DNA of 64,000 nt from an uncultured Duncaniella sp. (GTDB lineage Bacteria > Bacteroidota > Bacteroidia > Bacteroidales > Muribaculaceae). The notes beneath the pieces are model-generated. The model saw nothing but the letters and a program-made list of their open reading frames with translations. It was not told the DNA's origin and searched no databases. The stretch lies in assembly GCA_910577255.1 (NCBI GenBank), contig CAJTMH010000004.1:300565-364564 (forward strand), written 5' to 3'. Position numbers and translations under genes: made by a program. Below are positions 8,916 to 18,649 of this stretch, in pieces. Each line of letters starts with the position of its first letter. Position 1 is the stretch's first letter.

Positions 8916-9803
8916 ATGAACGAAGACCTCCGACAACTCATCGACACCCTCCGACGGCCCCAGAGCCCACTCCCGGCCCAAGCCGCCCTCCGTCTGAGCC
9001 GGGCATACCCATTCTTCACACTCCCGGCCGTCACAGCCCTACGCCATCACCGGCAGGAGCTCGACCCCGACACACGCCGGGAACTCATGCAGCAGATAGC
9101 CCTCAACGCCCCCGATCCCGCCACGCTCCGGCTCCTCACCGACCCCCAGCGCGACTCCTGGGCCGACTTCTACCCTACGCGCCCAGCCACCGTCACCACC
9201 GACGACGCCATCACCACATTCCTCAACACCTACGGACACTCCTCACCCGCCGAGGACGCACTCCTCGAGCGCCTCATATTCAACCCCACCCCCGACTACT
9301 CCTCCATCCTCTCACGCGAGGAAGAGGACAGCCTGCCGCAGGAGGTAGACCCCGCCGACGACTCGCAGGACGCCCTCATCAACGCATTCATCCTCCAGTC
9401 AAAAGCCAGCGGCACCCAGTGGCACCCGGCCCCGGTCGAGCCGGAGCCGGAACCGGAAACCTCAATCCCATCCGGGCCCCAATCCGGTCAGCCCCGGACA
9501 GCAGAACCGCAGCCACAGACAGCGCGTCACACACCCGAGCCCCCCACCGAGCTCAACCCTGCCGACCACCCGCGCGAGCTGAAGCCCGACACCATCGCCG
9601 CCGACACATCACTCAGCGAAAGCCTCGCCAAAATCTACATCAAACAGAAGCGCTACGACAAAGCATTTGAAATTATTCACAATTTGAGTTTGAATAATCC
9701 AAAAAAAAGTGTTTACTTTGCAGACCAATTGCGTTTTTTGCGGAAATTGATGCTCAACCGCCGGTTTTCCGACCCCGAAGCAGCATCCGACGCATCAATC
9801 TGA
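8916..9803 (+). CDS. TPR-like protein of the lptE-secG interval
   Basis: A 295-residue protein with no signal peptide. Its N-terminal half is helical (LRQLIDTLRR, QAALRLSRAYPFF, LRHHRQELDPDTRRELMQQIAL), the middle (about 170-240) is an acidic, Pro/Glu-rich linker, and the C-terminus has one tetratricopeptide-like unit (LAKIYIKQKRYDKAFEIIHNL). The ATG at 8916 is 26 bases after the lptE stop. Position between lptE and secG is conserved in many Bacteroidales, but the role is not known. The last 150 bases switch to AT-rich DNA with an A8 run, unlike the rest of the gene (see promoter at 9689). Confidence 0.75.
   Translation: MNEDLRQLIDTLRRPQSPLPAQAALRLSRAYPFFTLPAVTALRHHRQELDPDTRRELMQQIALNAPDPATLRLLTDPQRDSWADFYPTRPATVTTDDAITTFLNTYGHSSPAEDALLERLIFNPTPDYSSILSREEEDSLPQEVDPADDSQDALINAFILQSKASGTQWHPAPVEPEPEPETSIPSGPQSGQPRTAEPQPQTARHTPEPPTELNPADHPRELKPDTIAADTSLSESLAKIYIKQKRYDKAFEIIHNLSLNNPKKSVYFADQLRFLRKLMLNRRFSDPEAASDASI
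9689..9720 (+). promoter_or_regulatory. secG: Candidate internal promoter for secG
   Basis: TTTG (9689-9692), a 20-base spacer and TTACTTTG (9713-9720, one mismatch from TAnnTTTG) lie in a markedly AT-rich stretch inside the end of the upstream coding region. Transcription would begin near 9727, about 125 bases before secG. Confidence 0.4.
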
Positions 9804-9853
9804 CCGAAACCAATCCCTACACATCATAAAAAAATTCAACTGATATCATAATT

Positions 9854-10234
9854 ATGTACATCGTATTGATCATCCTGACCCTCATCTGCGCCATCCTTCT
9901 TATCTGCGTAGTGCTTGTTCAGAAATCCAAAGGCGGAGGCCTCTCATCATCATTCGCCGGCTCTAACCAGATCATGGGCGTGCGCCGCACCAACAGTTTC
10001 ATCGAAAAGCTCACCTGGAGCCTCGCCGGAATCATCTGCATCCTCGCCATCCTCTCCACATTCTGCATGCCCAAGGCCATCAACGCCAACGCATCACGCG
10101 TCAGCGCACCCGCAGCCACCGAGCAGACAGTTCCCGCCGACTTCAACACAGCAGCCCCTGCAGCTCCTGCCGCTGAAGCTCCCGCCGCTCCTGCCCCCGC
10201 TGCAGCCGAACAGCAGCCTGCCGCAGCCGAATAA
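9854..10234 (+). CDS. secG: SecG preprotein translocase subunit
   Basis: SecG, a small membrane subunit of the SecYEG translocon. Two hydrophobic segments (residues 2-22 and 54-73) flank the conserved cytosolic loop VQKSKGGGLSSSFAGSNQIMG with its Q-K-S-K-G-G-G-L core. The C-terminus is an extra low-complexity Ala/Pro/Glu tail of about 45 residues, often seen in Bacteroidetes SecG. It follows the TPR-like gene by about 50 bases and may have its own promoter inside that gene. Confidence 0.93.
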   Translation: MYIVLIILTLICAILLICVVLVQKSKGGGLSSSFAGSNQIMGVRRTNSFIEKLTWSLAGIICILAILSTFCMPKAINANASRVSAPAATEQTVPADFNTAAPAAPAAEAPAAPAPAAAEQQPAAAE

Positions 10235-10441
10235 ATCAGTCACTTCGAGCGGAGTAGCGCACTCACGTCATCAGACGCGCAGTGGCGGCTAACCCCACAC
10301 ACATACCCTATCGGCCTGCCCTGACACGCACCCTCCTCATCGAGTCCGCGTCGGCGCAGGCTTCGCTTGTTACACCTCTCCACCGGTCATCATCACGTAA
10401 CTGACAGGTCGGTTAAAAAAACCACCTCTAACACCCTTGCT

Positions 10442-12274
10442 ATGAAAGATTTCTGGCGCCTGCTCCTGCGGTTCGTCCCTCCCTACAAGAAATACCTCAT
10501 CCTAAACATCATCTTCAACTTCCTGTCGGCATTCCTCACCCTCTTCTCGTTTGCCCTGATAGTGCCGATCCTGGAGATGCTGTTCAAAGTCCGTGAAGGT
10601 GTCTACTCCTACATGCCCATGGGCAGCGGCTCGCTCAAGGACGTGATAATGAACAACTTCTACTGGCTCACCCAGGAGTGCATCCGCATCTGGGGTCCGG
10701 TGGTCACCCTCGCCATCCTCGCTGCGGCACTCATCATCATGACAGGACTGAAGACCGGCGCCTCCTACCTCAGCTCCTACTTCGTCATCCCCATGCGCGC
10801 CGGCATCGTCCGCGACATCCGCAACTTCGTCTACGACAAAATCGTCTCCCTCCCCATCTCCTACTTCACCACCGAGCGCAAAGGCGACGTGATGGCCCGA
10901 ATGACCGGCGACGTGGCTGAAATCGAGAACTCCATCATGTCCTCCCTCGACATGCTCTTCAAGAACCCCGTCCTCATCATCGTATTCCTCAGCATGATGA
11001 TAATGATATCCTGGCAGCTCACCCTCTTCGTCCTCGTGCTCCTACCCATAGCCGGCACCATCATGGGCAAAGTGGGCAAACGCCTCAAGCGCAAATCGCT
11101 ACAGGGCCAGCAGCAGTGGGGCACCATCATGAGCTACATAGAAGAGACCCTCGGCGGCCTCCGCATCATCAAAGCCTTCAACGCCGAGTCGAAAGTCATC
11201 GACCGCTTCCACGGAGGCAACCAGCGCTTCTACAACATCACCACCTCCGTGCAGCGCCGCCAGGCCCTCGCCCACCCCATGAGCGAATTCCTCGGCACCA
11301 TCTCCATATCGATAGTCCTGTGCTTCGGAGGCATGCTCATCCTCTCGGGCTCCTCATCCATGACCGCCGCCTCCTTCATCTACTACATGGTCATCTTCTA
11401 CAGCATCATCAACCCCGCCAAAGATCTCTCCAAAGCCGTCTACAGCATCCAGAAAGGCCTCGCATCAATGGAGCGAGTCGACGCCATACTCAATGCCGTG
11501 AACCCGATCACCGATCCCGAGTCACCCGCCGAGATCACCGACCTCAAGGGCCACATCAAATACTCCGGAGTCACATTCGGCTACGACCCCTCGCTCCCGG
11601 TGGTGCGCGACATCCACCTCGACATCAAAGCCGGCGAGACGGTAGCCCTCGTGGGCCAGAGCGGAAGCGGCAAATCGACACTCGCCGACCTCCTGCCCCG
11701 ATTCTACGACATCCAGGGCGGCTCAATCACCATCGACGGCCACGACATCCGCTCGCTTCGCGTCCATGACCTCCGCGGCCTCATGGGCAACGTCAACCAG
11801 GAAGCCATCCTGTTCAACGACACCATCTTCAACAACATAGCCTTCGGAGTCAAGGACGCCACCCTCGAGGATGTCATCAAAGCCGCCAAGATAGCCAACG
11901 CGCATGACTTCATCATGGCCACCGAAGAGGGCTACCAGACCAACATCGGCGACCGCGGATGCCGCCTCTCAGGCGGACAGCGCCAACGTCTGTCCATAGC
12001 CCGCGCCATCCTCAAGAACCCCCCGGTGCTCATCCTCGACGAAGCCACCTCAGCCCTCGACAGCGAGAGCGAACAGCTTGTCCAGCAGGCCCTTGAACGC
12101 CTCATGGAGGACCGCACCACCATCGTCATAGCCCACCGTCTGTCCACCATCAAGAACGCCTCTCAGATATGCGTCCTCCACGAAGGCCGCATAATCGAAC
12201 GCGGCACCCACGACGAGCTCCTCGCCCTCAACGGATTCTACACACGCCTCGTCGAGATGCAATCCATGGCCTGA
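10442..12274 (+). CDS. MsbA-like ABC exporter (fused permease and ATPase)
   Basis: A 610-residue half-size ABC exporter. An N-terminal membrane domain with about six helices (to about residue 320) is followed by an ATPase domain. Walker A VGQSGSGKST is near 403, the signature LSGGQRQRLSIARA near 508, Walker B VLILDEATSALD near 529 and the switch His in IVIAHRLSTI near 562. All motifs are intact. The frame is open upstream to 10367, but MKDFWRLLLRF at 10442 is the natural start. Family members flip lipid A-core (MsbA), other lipids or drugs; the nearby lpt and lpxA genes make a lipid A role plausible but not shown. Confidence 0.92.
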   Translation: MKDFWRLLLRFVPPYKKYLILNIIFNFLSAFLTLFSFALIVPILEMLFKVREGVYSYMPMGSGSLKDVIMNNFYWLTQECIRIWGPVVTLAILAAALIIMTGLKTGASYLSSYFVIPMRAGIVRDIRNFVYDKIVSLPISYFTTERKGDVMARMTGDVAEIENSIMSSLDMLFKNPVLIIVFLSMMIMISWQLTLFVLVLLPIAGTIMGKVGKRLKRKSLQGQQQWGTIMSYIEETLGGLRIIKAFNAESKVIDRFHGGNQRFYNITTSVQRRQALAHPMSEFLGTISISIVLCFGGMLILSGSSSMTAASFIYYMVIFYSIINPAKDLSKAVYSIQKGLASMERVDAILNAVNPITDPESPAEITDLKGHIKYSGVTFGYDPSLPVVRDIHLDIKAGETVALVGQSGSGKSTLADLLPRFYDIQGGSITIDGHDIRSLRVHDLRGLMGNVNQEAILFNDTIFNNIAFGVKDATLEDVIKAAKIANAHDFIMATEEGYQTNIGDRGCRLSGGQRQRLSIARAILKNPPVLILDEATSALDSESEQLVQQALERLMEDRTTIVIAHRLSTIKNASQICVLHEGRIIERGTHDELLALNGFYTRLVEMQSMA

Positions 12275-12421
12275 CCTCCGCCCCGGCCCTTCACCACCAG
12301 TGTCAGGGCGCCTACCACCTTACGTCCACATCGATTGGTCAAAAAAGGAACAAACATAGTCTTTTGGCCATATTTCACAATTTTTATTGGTATAAATAGC
12401 CATTATTGCAAAAATCATTGG

Positions 12422-12429
12422 TAACTTTG
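12422..12429 (+). promoter_or_regulatory. -7 element upstream of the RND efflux operon
   Basis: TAACTTTG, an exact TAnnTTTG, lies in the AT-rich 270-base gap (12275-12544) before the efflux genes. No good -33 is visible at the right distance. The leader would be about 110 bases. I see no operator repeat or regulator gene next to it. Confidence 0.5.
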
Positions 12430-12544
12430 CATGCATTTTTCCACAAAAGTGCTATGTACTCGCGCGTCAACACCTCATCTCCCCTCCTCCCATCACCCCA
12501 CCAATCGCTAAATCAACAAAATAGGTAACAATATACAAAATTAA

Positions 12545-13738
12545 ATGACAATGAAATTCAATGCGTTATCGACCGGCAGCGTCGCGCTCATGATGCTCGC
12601 ATCAGCCGCCCTGCTCCCCTCCTGCTCAAAATCCGGACAGCAAATGCCCCAGGGACAGGCCCCGGCCATCGCCACAATCACCCTCTCGCCCGAGAACGCC
12701 GACCTGCAGACCACCTTCCCGGCAACCATCAAAGGTAAAACTGATATCGACATCCGTCCGCAGGTGACAGGATTCATCACCAAGGTTCACGTCGACGAAG
12801 GTCAGCGCGTACGCAAAGGACAGGTTCTCTTCACCCTTGACCAGGTGCAGTTCAACGCAGCCGTCGACCAGGCCCGCGCCGCTGTCAACTCAGCCCAGAC
12901 CGCTGTAAACACACAGCAGCTCACCGTCGACAACAAAAAAGCACTGCTCGACAAGAACATCATCTCCGACTACGAATACCAGATGGCCCTCAACAGCCTC
13001 TCACAGGCCAAGGCACAGCTCGCCAACGCAAAAGCAGCACTGGTGACCGCACAGAAAAACCTCGCCTACACCACAGTGACCTCACCCAGCGACGGCGTGG
13101 TAGGCACCATCCCCAACCGCGAAGGCTCGCTTGCCTCACCCTCTTCGGCACAGCCCCTCACCACTGTCAGCGAGAACTCACAGGTCTACGCCTACTTCTC
13201 ACTCACCGAGAAGGATCTTCTCAACCTCGTGGGTGAAGGCGAACGCACTGTCGAGGCAGCAATCAAGTCCATGCCCGAAGTAAGCCTCCGCCTCTCCGAC
13301 GGCACCATGTATCCCCTCACAGGCAAGGTGGCCACCGTGTCAGGTGTCATCGACAACAACACCGGCTCTTCAAGCGTCCGCGCCCTCTTCGCCAACCCCC
13401 AGGGAGTGCTCCGCAGCGGCGGCACAGGCCAGATCATCATGCCCAACCTCAAGGAAAACGTCATCGTGATTCCCCAGAAAGCCACATTCGAGCTTCAGGA
13501 CCGCCGTTTCGTATACGTGGTCAACGACTCTAACAAGGTGGCTTCAACACCTATCGTCATCGACCCCGTCAACGACGGCAAGAACTTCGTGGTGCTCTCA
13601 GGCCTCAAAGCCGGCGACCGCATCGCAGTTGAAGGCGTAGGCACCAAGCTTTCCGACGGCATGACCATCAACCCAGTGGCTCCCCAGGCAGCTCCCGCGG
13701 CTGACCAGGCTCCCGCCCAGGCAGAAGCCCAGAAGTAA
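12545..13738 (+). CDS. RND efflux periplasmic adaptor (AcrA/MexA type)
   Basis: A 397-residue membrane-fusion protein. The signal ends in a lipobox (LPSC), so it is probably lipid-anchored. DIRPQVTGFITKVHVDEGQR starts the first lipoyl half-motif; a long helical hairpin rich in Ala, Gln and Lys follows (about 100-160); the second lipoyl half includes TTVTSPSDGVVGTIPNREGS. Beta-barrel and membrane-proximal domains make up the rest, and an Ala/Pro/Gln tail ends the protein. It links the inner-membrane pump to the outer-membrane factor encoded next. ATG at 12545 or 12551 are equally good starts. Confidence 0.93.
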   Translation: MTMKFNALSTGSVALMMLASAALLPSCSKSGQQMPQGQAPAIATITLSPENADLQTTFPATIKGKTDIDIRPQVTGFITKVHVDEGQRVRKGQVLFTLDQVQFNAAVDQARAAVNSAQTAVNTQQLTVDNKKALLDKNIISDYEYQMALNSLSQAKAQLANAKAALVTAQKNLAYTTVTSPSDGVVGTIPNREGSLASPSSAQPLTTVSENSQVYAYFSLTEKDLLNLVGEGERTVEAAIKSMPEVSLRLSDGTMYPLTGKVATVSGVIDNNTGSSSVRALFANPQGVLRSGGTGQIIMPNLKENVIVIPQKATFELQDRRFVYVVNDSNKVASTPIVIDPVNDGKNFVVLSGLKAGDRIAVEGVGTKLSDGMTINPVAPQAAPAADQAPAQAEAQK

Positions 13739-13816
13739 TCAGGCCCGACGCCAGACCAATCGCTCCTCACAGCTTCTTAAGAATCACTTATTCTTAATAT
13801 TTTAAGTGCTAAATCA

Positions 13817-16800
13817 ATGAAATTAGATACATTTATTAACAGGCCGGTGCTCTCGACGGTGATTTCAATCTTCATCGTCCTCTTAGGTCTGATTGGGCTT
13901 TTCTCCCTCCCGGTCACCCAGTTCCCCGACATCGCGCCTCCTACCATCTCAGTAAGCACCACTTACACCGGTGCCAACGCCCAGGCCGTGCTTAATTCGG
14001 TTATCGCGCCCCTCGAGGAATCAATCAACGGCGCCGAGGGCATGACCTACATGGAGTCAACCGCCACCAACACCGGTTCGGCCACCATCAACGTATATTT
14101 CGAGCAGGGATTCAACCCTGACATGGCTGCCGTCGACGTGCAGAACCGTGTGGCCAAAGCTCAGAACCTCCTCCCCTCCGAGGTAACTCAGGTGGGCGTG
14201 CTCACACAGAAACGTCAGACGTCAATGCTCCTCTCTGTGGCCCTCTACGACCCCAGCGGGCACTACACCGAAGAGTTTCTTGACAACTACATGAAAATCA
14301 ACGTTATCCCGCAGCTCCAGCGTGTGTCGGGTGTGGGTGACGTTATGTCGTTCGGTGCCGACTACTCGATGCGTATCTGGCTCAAGCCCGAAGTGCTCGC
14401 ACAGTACGGACTGATGCCTACCGACATCTCCTTTGCTCTCGCCGAACAGAACATCGAGGCAGCCCCCGGTGCATTCGGCGAACAGGGCGACCAGAGCTTC
14501 CAGTACACCATGAAGTATCGTGGTCGTCTCACCACCCCCGAGCAGTTCGAGGACATCGTCGTGGCCGCCAAGCCCACAGGCGAAGTGCTCCGTCTCGGCG
14601 ACGTGGCCACCGTGGAACTCGGCCGTGTGACCTACGGTTTCCACAACGCACTCAACGGCTATCCCGCCACCAGCTGTATGATTTTCCAGACAGCAGGCTC
14701 CAACGCTACCCAGATCATCAACGACTGTCTCAAGGTGGTCGACAACATGAAGAAAGACCTTCCCGCTGGTCTGGCTTTCGCTGTCCCGATGAACAACAAC
14801 GACTTCCTTGACGCCTCGATCCACGAGGTAATCAAGACCCTCATCGAGGCATTCATCCTCGTGTTCTTCGTGGTTTACGTGTTCCTCCAGGACATCCGCT
14901 CCACTATTATCCCCGCCATCGCCATCCCTGTGGCCCTCGTGGGTACATTCTTCTTCATGAACCTCATCGGGTTCTCCATCAACCTCATCACCCTCTCAGC
15001 CCTCGTGCTCGCCATCGCTATTGTGGTCGACGACGCCATCGTGGTGGTCGAGGCCGTCCACGCCAAACTCGACGTGGGCTACAAGAGCGCCCGCAAAGCC
15101 TCGATCGACGCTATGGGCGAAATCGGCGGTGCCATCATCTCGATCACCCTCGTCATGATGCTCGTGTTCATCCCGGTGTCGTTCATGAGCGGTACCACCG
15201 GTGTGTTCTACCGTCAGTTCGGTCTCACAATGGCCATAGCCATCGGTATCTCCGCGCTTAACGCCCTTACCCTCTCACCCGCGCTTTGTGCCGTGTTCCT
15301 CAAAGGCCATGACGACTCTACCCTCAAGGAGCGCATGGGCACCGCCTACAAGGCTGCAGGTGAAGCCGTGGTCGGAAACGCAAAGCGTCGTTTCACCCTT
15401 GACCTTCCCCCGCTTATCACCTTCGCCTTCCTTGCCGCTACCATCACATTCATGGTGCTCGGATGGTATAACATCCACAAGCCTCTCCAGCTGGCCATCG
15501 CAGCCGTATGTGCCATCATCACAATCCTCGGCATCTTCGGCAAGCGCTTCCACAAGGGCTTCGAGATCGGATTCGGACGTATACTCAAGATATATGACCG
15601 CTGCACCACCTTCTTCATCAATCACAAGATATCATCGTTTGGCATCGTGGCTGCCGCAGTGGCCGTGCTCGTATGGCTTATGAGCATCACCACCTCCACC
15701 CTCGTGCCCAATGAGGATACCGGTACACTTTTCTGTATGGTCGACATGCCCCCGGGAACATCCCAGGAACGCACCATGGAGGTGCTCGACCAGGTTGACC
15801 AGATTCTGGCCACCGTGCCCGAGATTGAGTATCGAATGAAGATTGCCGGCTACTCGTTCATGGCCGGCCAGGGTGCCACCTACGGTACATTCATCATCAA
15901 GCTCAAGAACTGGGAGGACCGTAAGCAGGCCGACCAGACCTCTGACGCCGTGCTCGGCAAATTGTATGCCATGACCGGTGCCGCCGTCAAGGACGGACGT
16001 GTGGTAATGTTCGCACCACCTATGATTACCGGTTACTCGCTCACCAACGGCTTCGAGCTCAAGATGCAGGACAAGACTGGCGGTGATATCAATGACTTCT
16101 TCACCATTGTCCAGGGCTTCCTCGGCCAGCTCAACGCACAGCCGGAAGTACAGGTGGCCATGACAACATTCAACCCCACCTTCCCGCAGTATATGATCGA
16201 CATCGACGCCGCCAAGGCCAAGCAGGCCGGCATCTCGCCCAAGGACATCCTCACCACACTCCAGGGCTACTACGGCGGTATGTACGTGTCAAACTTCAAC
16301 CGTTTCGGTAAGATTTACCGTGTGATGATGCAGGCCTCTCCCGAGGCTCGCGTAAGCCCCGAGACCCTCTCGGCCATCAAAATCCGCAACGGCGCCGAAA
16401 TGGCTTCACTCTCCAACTATGTGACCCTCACCAAGGTATACGGTCCTGACTTGCTCAACCGCTTCAACATGTTCCAGTCAATCTCTGTCACCGGCCAGCC
16501 CGCCCCGGGTTACACCTCAGGTGACTGTCTTGCAGCAGTAGAGCGCGTTGCAGCCGAGACCCTTCCTCCGGGCTACGGCTACGAATATTCAGGTATGACA
16601 CGTGAGGAGGCCTCAACAGGCGCAGGTTCGACCACAGCCGTCATCTTCGGTCTCTGTCTCCTCTTCGTCTACCTCCTCCTCTCGGCACAGTATGAGAGCT
16701 ACATCCTCCCCTGGGCGGTTATCTTCTCCATACCCTTCGGCCTCATGGGCACATTCATCTTCGCCCAGATATTCGGAATCTCCAACAACATCTATCTCCA

Positions 16801-17200
16801 GATCGCGCTCATCATGCTTATCGGTCTTCTCGCCAAGAACGCCATCCTTATCGTTGAGTTCGCGGTAGAACGTCGCCGTACAGGCATGTCAGTGGTCAAC
16901 GCGGCCATCCAGGGTGCAAGCGCACGTCTGCGACCCATCCTCATGACCTCGCTCGCCATGATCATCGGTCTGTTGCCTATGATGTTCGCCACAGGTGCAG
17001 GTGCCAACGGTAACCGCGCCCTCGGTACAGGTTCAATCGGCGGTATGCTCATCGGTATGATCCTCCAGGTTCTTATCGTGCCCGCACTCTTCGTGATCTT
17101 CCAGAAGATCCAGGAGAAGATCACTCCTCTCAAGTGGGAAGACACTGACAACGAAGGCATCGAGAACGAAATCGAGCAGTACACCCCCATCAAACATTAA
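13817..17200 (+). CDS. RND efflux pump, HAE1 (AcrB-like) family
   Basis: A 1127-residue inner-membrane drug/proton antiporter. The start MKLDTFINRPVLSTVISIFIVLLG and the early PDIAPPTISVSTTYTGANA are typical of HAE1 pumps. Two sets of membrane helices surround two large periplasmic porter regions. The proton-relay aspartates appear in IAIVVDDAIVVVEAVHA (near residue 405-420), and the second half has LLAKNAILIVEFA. It is somewhat longer than E. coli AcrB because of an extended central loop with hydrophobic segments (about 520-590). Lies between its adaptor and outer-membrane factor; substrates are unknown. Confidence 0.95.
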   Translation: MKLDTFINRPVLSTVISIFIVLLGLIGLFSLPVTQFPDIAPPTISVSTTYTGANAQAVLNSVIAPLEESINGAEGMTYMESTATNTGSATINVYFEQGFNPDMAAVDVQNRVAKAQNLLPSEVTQVGVLTQKRQTSMLLSVALYDPSGHYTEEFLDNYMKINVIPQLQRVSGVGDVMSFGADYSMRIWLKPEVLAQYGLMPTDISFALAEQNIEAAPGAFGEQGDQSFQYTMKYRGRLTTPEQFEDIVVAAKPTGEVLRLGDVATVELGRVTYGFHNALNGYPATSCMIFQTAGSNATQIINDCLKVVDNMKKDLPAGLAFAVPMNNNDFLDASIHEVIKTLIEAFILVFFVVYVFLQDIRSTIIPAIAIPVALVGTFFFMNLIGFSINLITLSALVLAIAIVVDDAIVVVEAVHAKLDVGYKSARKASIDAMGEIGGAIISITLVMMLVFIPVSFMSGTTGVFYRQFGLTMAIAIGISALNALTLSPALCAVFLKGHDDSTLKERMGTAYKAAGEAVVGNAKRRFTLDLPPLITFAFLAATITFMVLGWYNIHKPLQLAIAAVCAIITILGIFGKRFHKGFEIGFGRILKIYDRCTTFFINHKISSFGIVAAAVAVLVWLMSITTSTLVPNEDTGTLFCMVDMPPGTSQERTMEVLDQVDQILATVPEIEYRMKIAGYSFMAGQGATYGTFIIKLKNWEDRKQADQTSDAVLGKLYAMTGAAVKDGRVVMFAPPMITGYSLTNGFELKMQDKTGGDINDFFTIVQGFLGQLNAQPEVQVAMTTFNPTFPQYMIDIDAAKAKQAGISPKDILTTLQGYYGGMYVSNFNRFGKIYRVMMQASPEARVSPETLSAIKIRNGAEMASLSNYVTLTKVYGPDLLNRFNMFQSISVTGQPAPGYTSGDCLAAVERVAAETLPPGYGYEYSGMTREEASTGAGSTTAVIFGLCLLFVYLLLSAQYESYILPWAVIFSIPFGLMGTFIFAQIFGISNNIYLQIALIMLIGLLAKNAILIVEFAVERRRTGMSVVNAAIQGASARLRPILMTSLAMIIGLLPMMFATGAGANGNRALGTGSIGGMLIGMILQVLIVPALFVIFQKIQEKITPLKWEDTDNEGIENEIEQYTPIKH

Positions 17201-17216
17201 TACAGTCACATTTGCA

Positions 17217-18602
17217 ATGAAAATCAAGCATATATCCCTTACTCTTGCAGCCTCACTGAGCATCGCCGTGCTCAGTGGCTGCGGGATTTACAAGAAATAT
17301 AATCCCGAGGACATCCAGAATGACCTTGTGAAGGAGTACGCCCAGGCCCTGCAGCAGCAGGAGGACTCAGGGGCATTCGGCAACCTCGCATGGCAGCAGG
17401 TGTTCACCGACCCGGTGCTCGTCGACCTCATCAACCGTGCCCTGGTCAACAATAAGGACCTCCGCAATGCCAAACTCAACGTCGACATAGCCCACGCACA
17501 GCTCAAAGGCGCGAAGCTCAGCTATCTCCCCTCGGTGGCCTTCGCCCCCAACGGCGCAGGTGCCTCCTATGCCGGCAACGACTTCTCCTGGACTTACCAG
17601 CTCCCCCTCTCGGTCAACTGGGAGATTGACGTGTTCGGCAAAATCCTCAACTCCAAGCGCGGAGCACAGGTGGCCGAGCAGCAGACCAAGGCCTACGAAC
17701 AGGCCGTGCGCTCACAGATCATAGCAGGTGTGGCCCAGTGCTACTACTCGATAGCCGCCCTCGAAAGCCAGCTCAAACTGTCGCGCGAGACAGCTCAGCT
17801 CTGGAACGAGAGCGTCACCGTGATGAAAAACCTTAAGGAAGCCGGCCGTCTGCGCGAGGACGCTGTGGTACAGAGCCTCGCACAGTACTACAGCATCGAG
17901 GCCTCCATCACCGACATCGAGCTTTCACTCCACGAGGCCAACAACACCCTCTCGCTCCTGCTCAACGTGATGCCCCAGCGCTGGGAAATCTCACCCGAAG
18001 CCACACTCAATGTGCCCGTGATGAAGCGCACAGCCATCCCCATGGCAGAGCTCGCAGCCCGTCCCGACGTGCGCGCATCTGAAATGGCTCTCGCAGTGGC
18101 CTACTACACCACCGCATCGGCCCGCGCCGCATTCTATCCCAGCCTCAACATCACCGCCAACGGCGGCTTCACCAACCTCCTCGGCTCGTTCGTAAAGAAC
18201 CCCGGTGACTGGTTCATACAGCTTGCCGGCAGCCTGACCGCTCCCCTCTTCTCACGCGGCCAGAACATAGCCCGCCTCGAAGCCTCCAAGGCCCAGCAGC
18301 AGCAGGCTCTCAACAACTTCGAATATACCCTCATGAGCGCTGCTGCCGACGTCAGCGACGCCATGACAGTCTATGAGAAGAGCATCGAGAAGCAGCAGTG
18401 GCTCACACTCCAGGTGGACAACCTGGTGAAATCGGTTGAAATCACCAACGAGCTCCTCCTCTTCGACGGCTCTACCACTTATCTCGAAGTGCTCACCGCC
18501 CAGAAGAACCTCCTGGCTGCACAGACAGCGCAGATCACCACCAACCTCACCGCCGCACGCTCAGTGATCAACCTCTACCAGAACCTCGGCGGAGGCCGTT
18601 GA
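17217..18602 (+). CDS. NodT-family outer-membrane efflux lipoprotein (TolC-like)
   Basis: A 461-residue outer-membrane factor that completes the tripartite RND pump. The signal peptide ends in a lipobox (LSGC at about residue 19-22). Two OEP repeats follow: long helices rich in Ala and Gln around two beta hairpins, with SVNWEIDVFGKILNSKRGA in the first half (the usual W-E-(I/L)-D-(V/L)-(F/W)-G motif) and LTAPLFSRGQNIARLEASKA in the second. It starts 16 bases after the pump gene, so it is in the same operon. Confidence 0.94.
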   Translation: MKIKHISLTLAASLSIAVLSGCGIYKKYNPEDIQNDLVKEYAQALQQQEDSGAFGNLAWQQVFTDPVLVDLINRALVNNKDLRNAKLNVDIAHAQLKGAKLSYLPSVAFAPNGAGASYAGNDFSWTYQLPLSVNWEIDVFGKILNSKRGAQVAEQQTKAYEQAVRSQIIAGVAQCYYSIAALESQLKLSRETAQLWNESVTVMKNLKEAGRLREDAVVQSLAQYYSIEASITDIELSLHEANNTLSLLLNVMPQRWEISPEATLNVPVMKRTAIPMAELAARPDVRASEMALAVAYYTTASARAAFYPSLNITANGGFTNLLGSFVKNPGDWFIQLAGSLTAPLFSRGQNIARLEASKAQQQQALNNFEYTLMSAAADVSDAMTVYEKSIEKQQWLTLQVDNLVKSVEITNELLLFDGSTTYLEVLTAQKNLLAAQTAQITTNLTAARSVINLYQNLGGGR

Positions 18603-18649
18603 GAGAAGGTGAACAAACTCACATCGACAAACTCTAACACCATCGAACT

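Noticed and set aside
12545..18602. RND efflux operon as a possible novel system
   Set aside because: All three components have standard lengths and motifs; it is a common efflux operon and no unusual gene is inserted.
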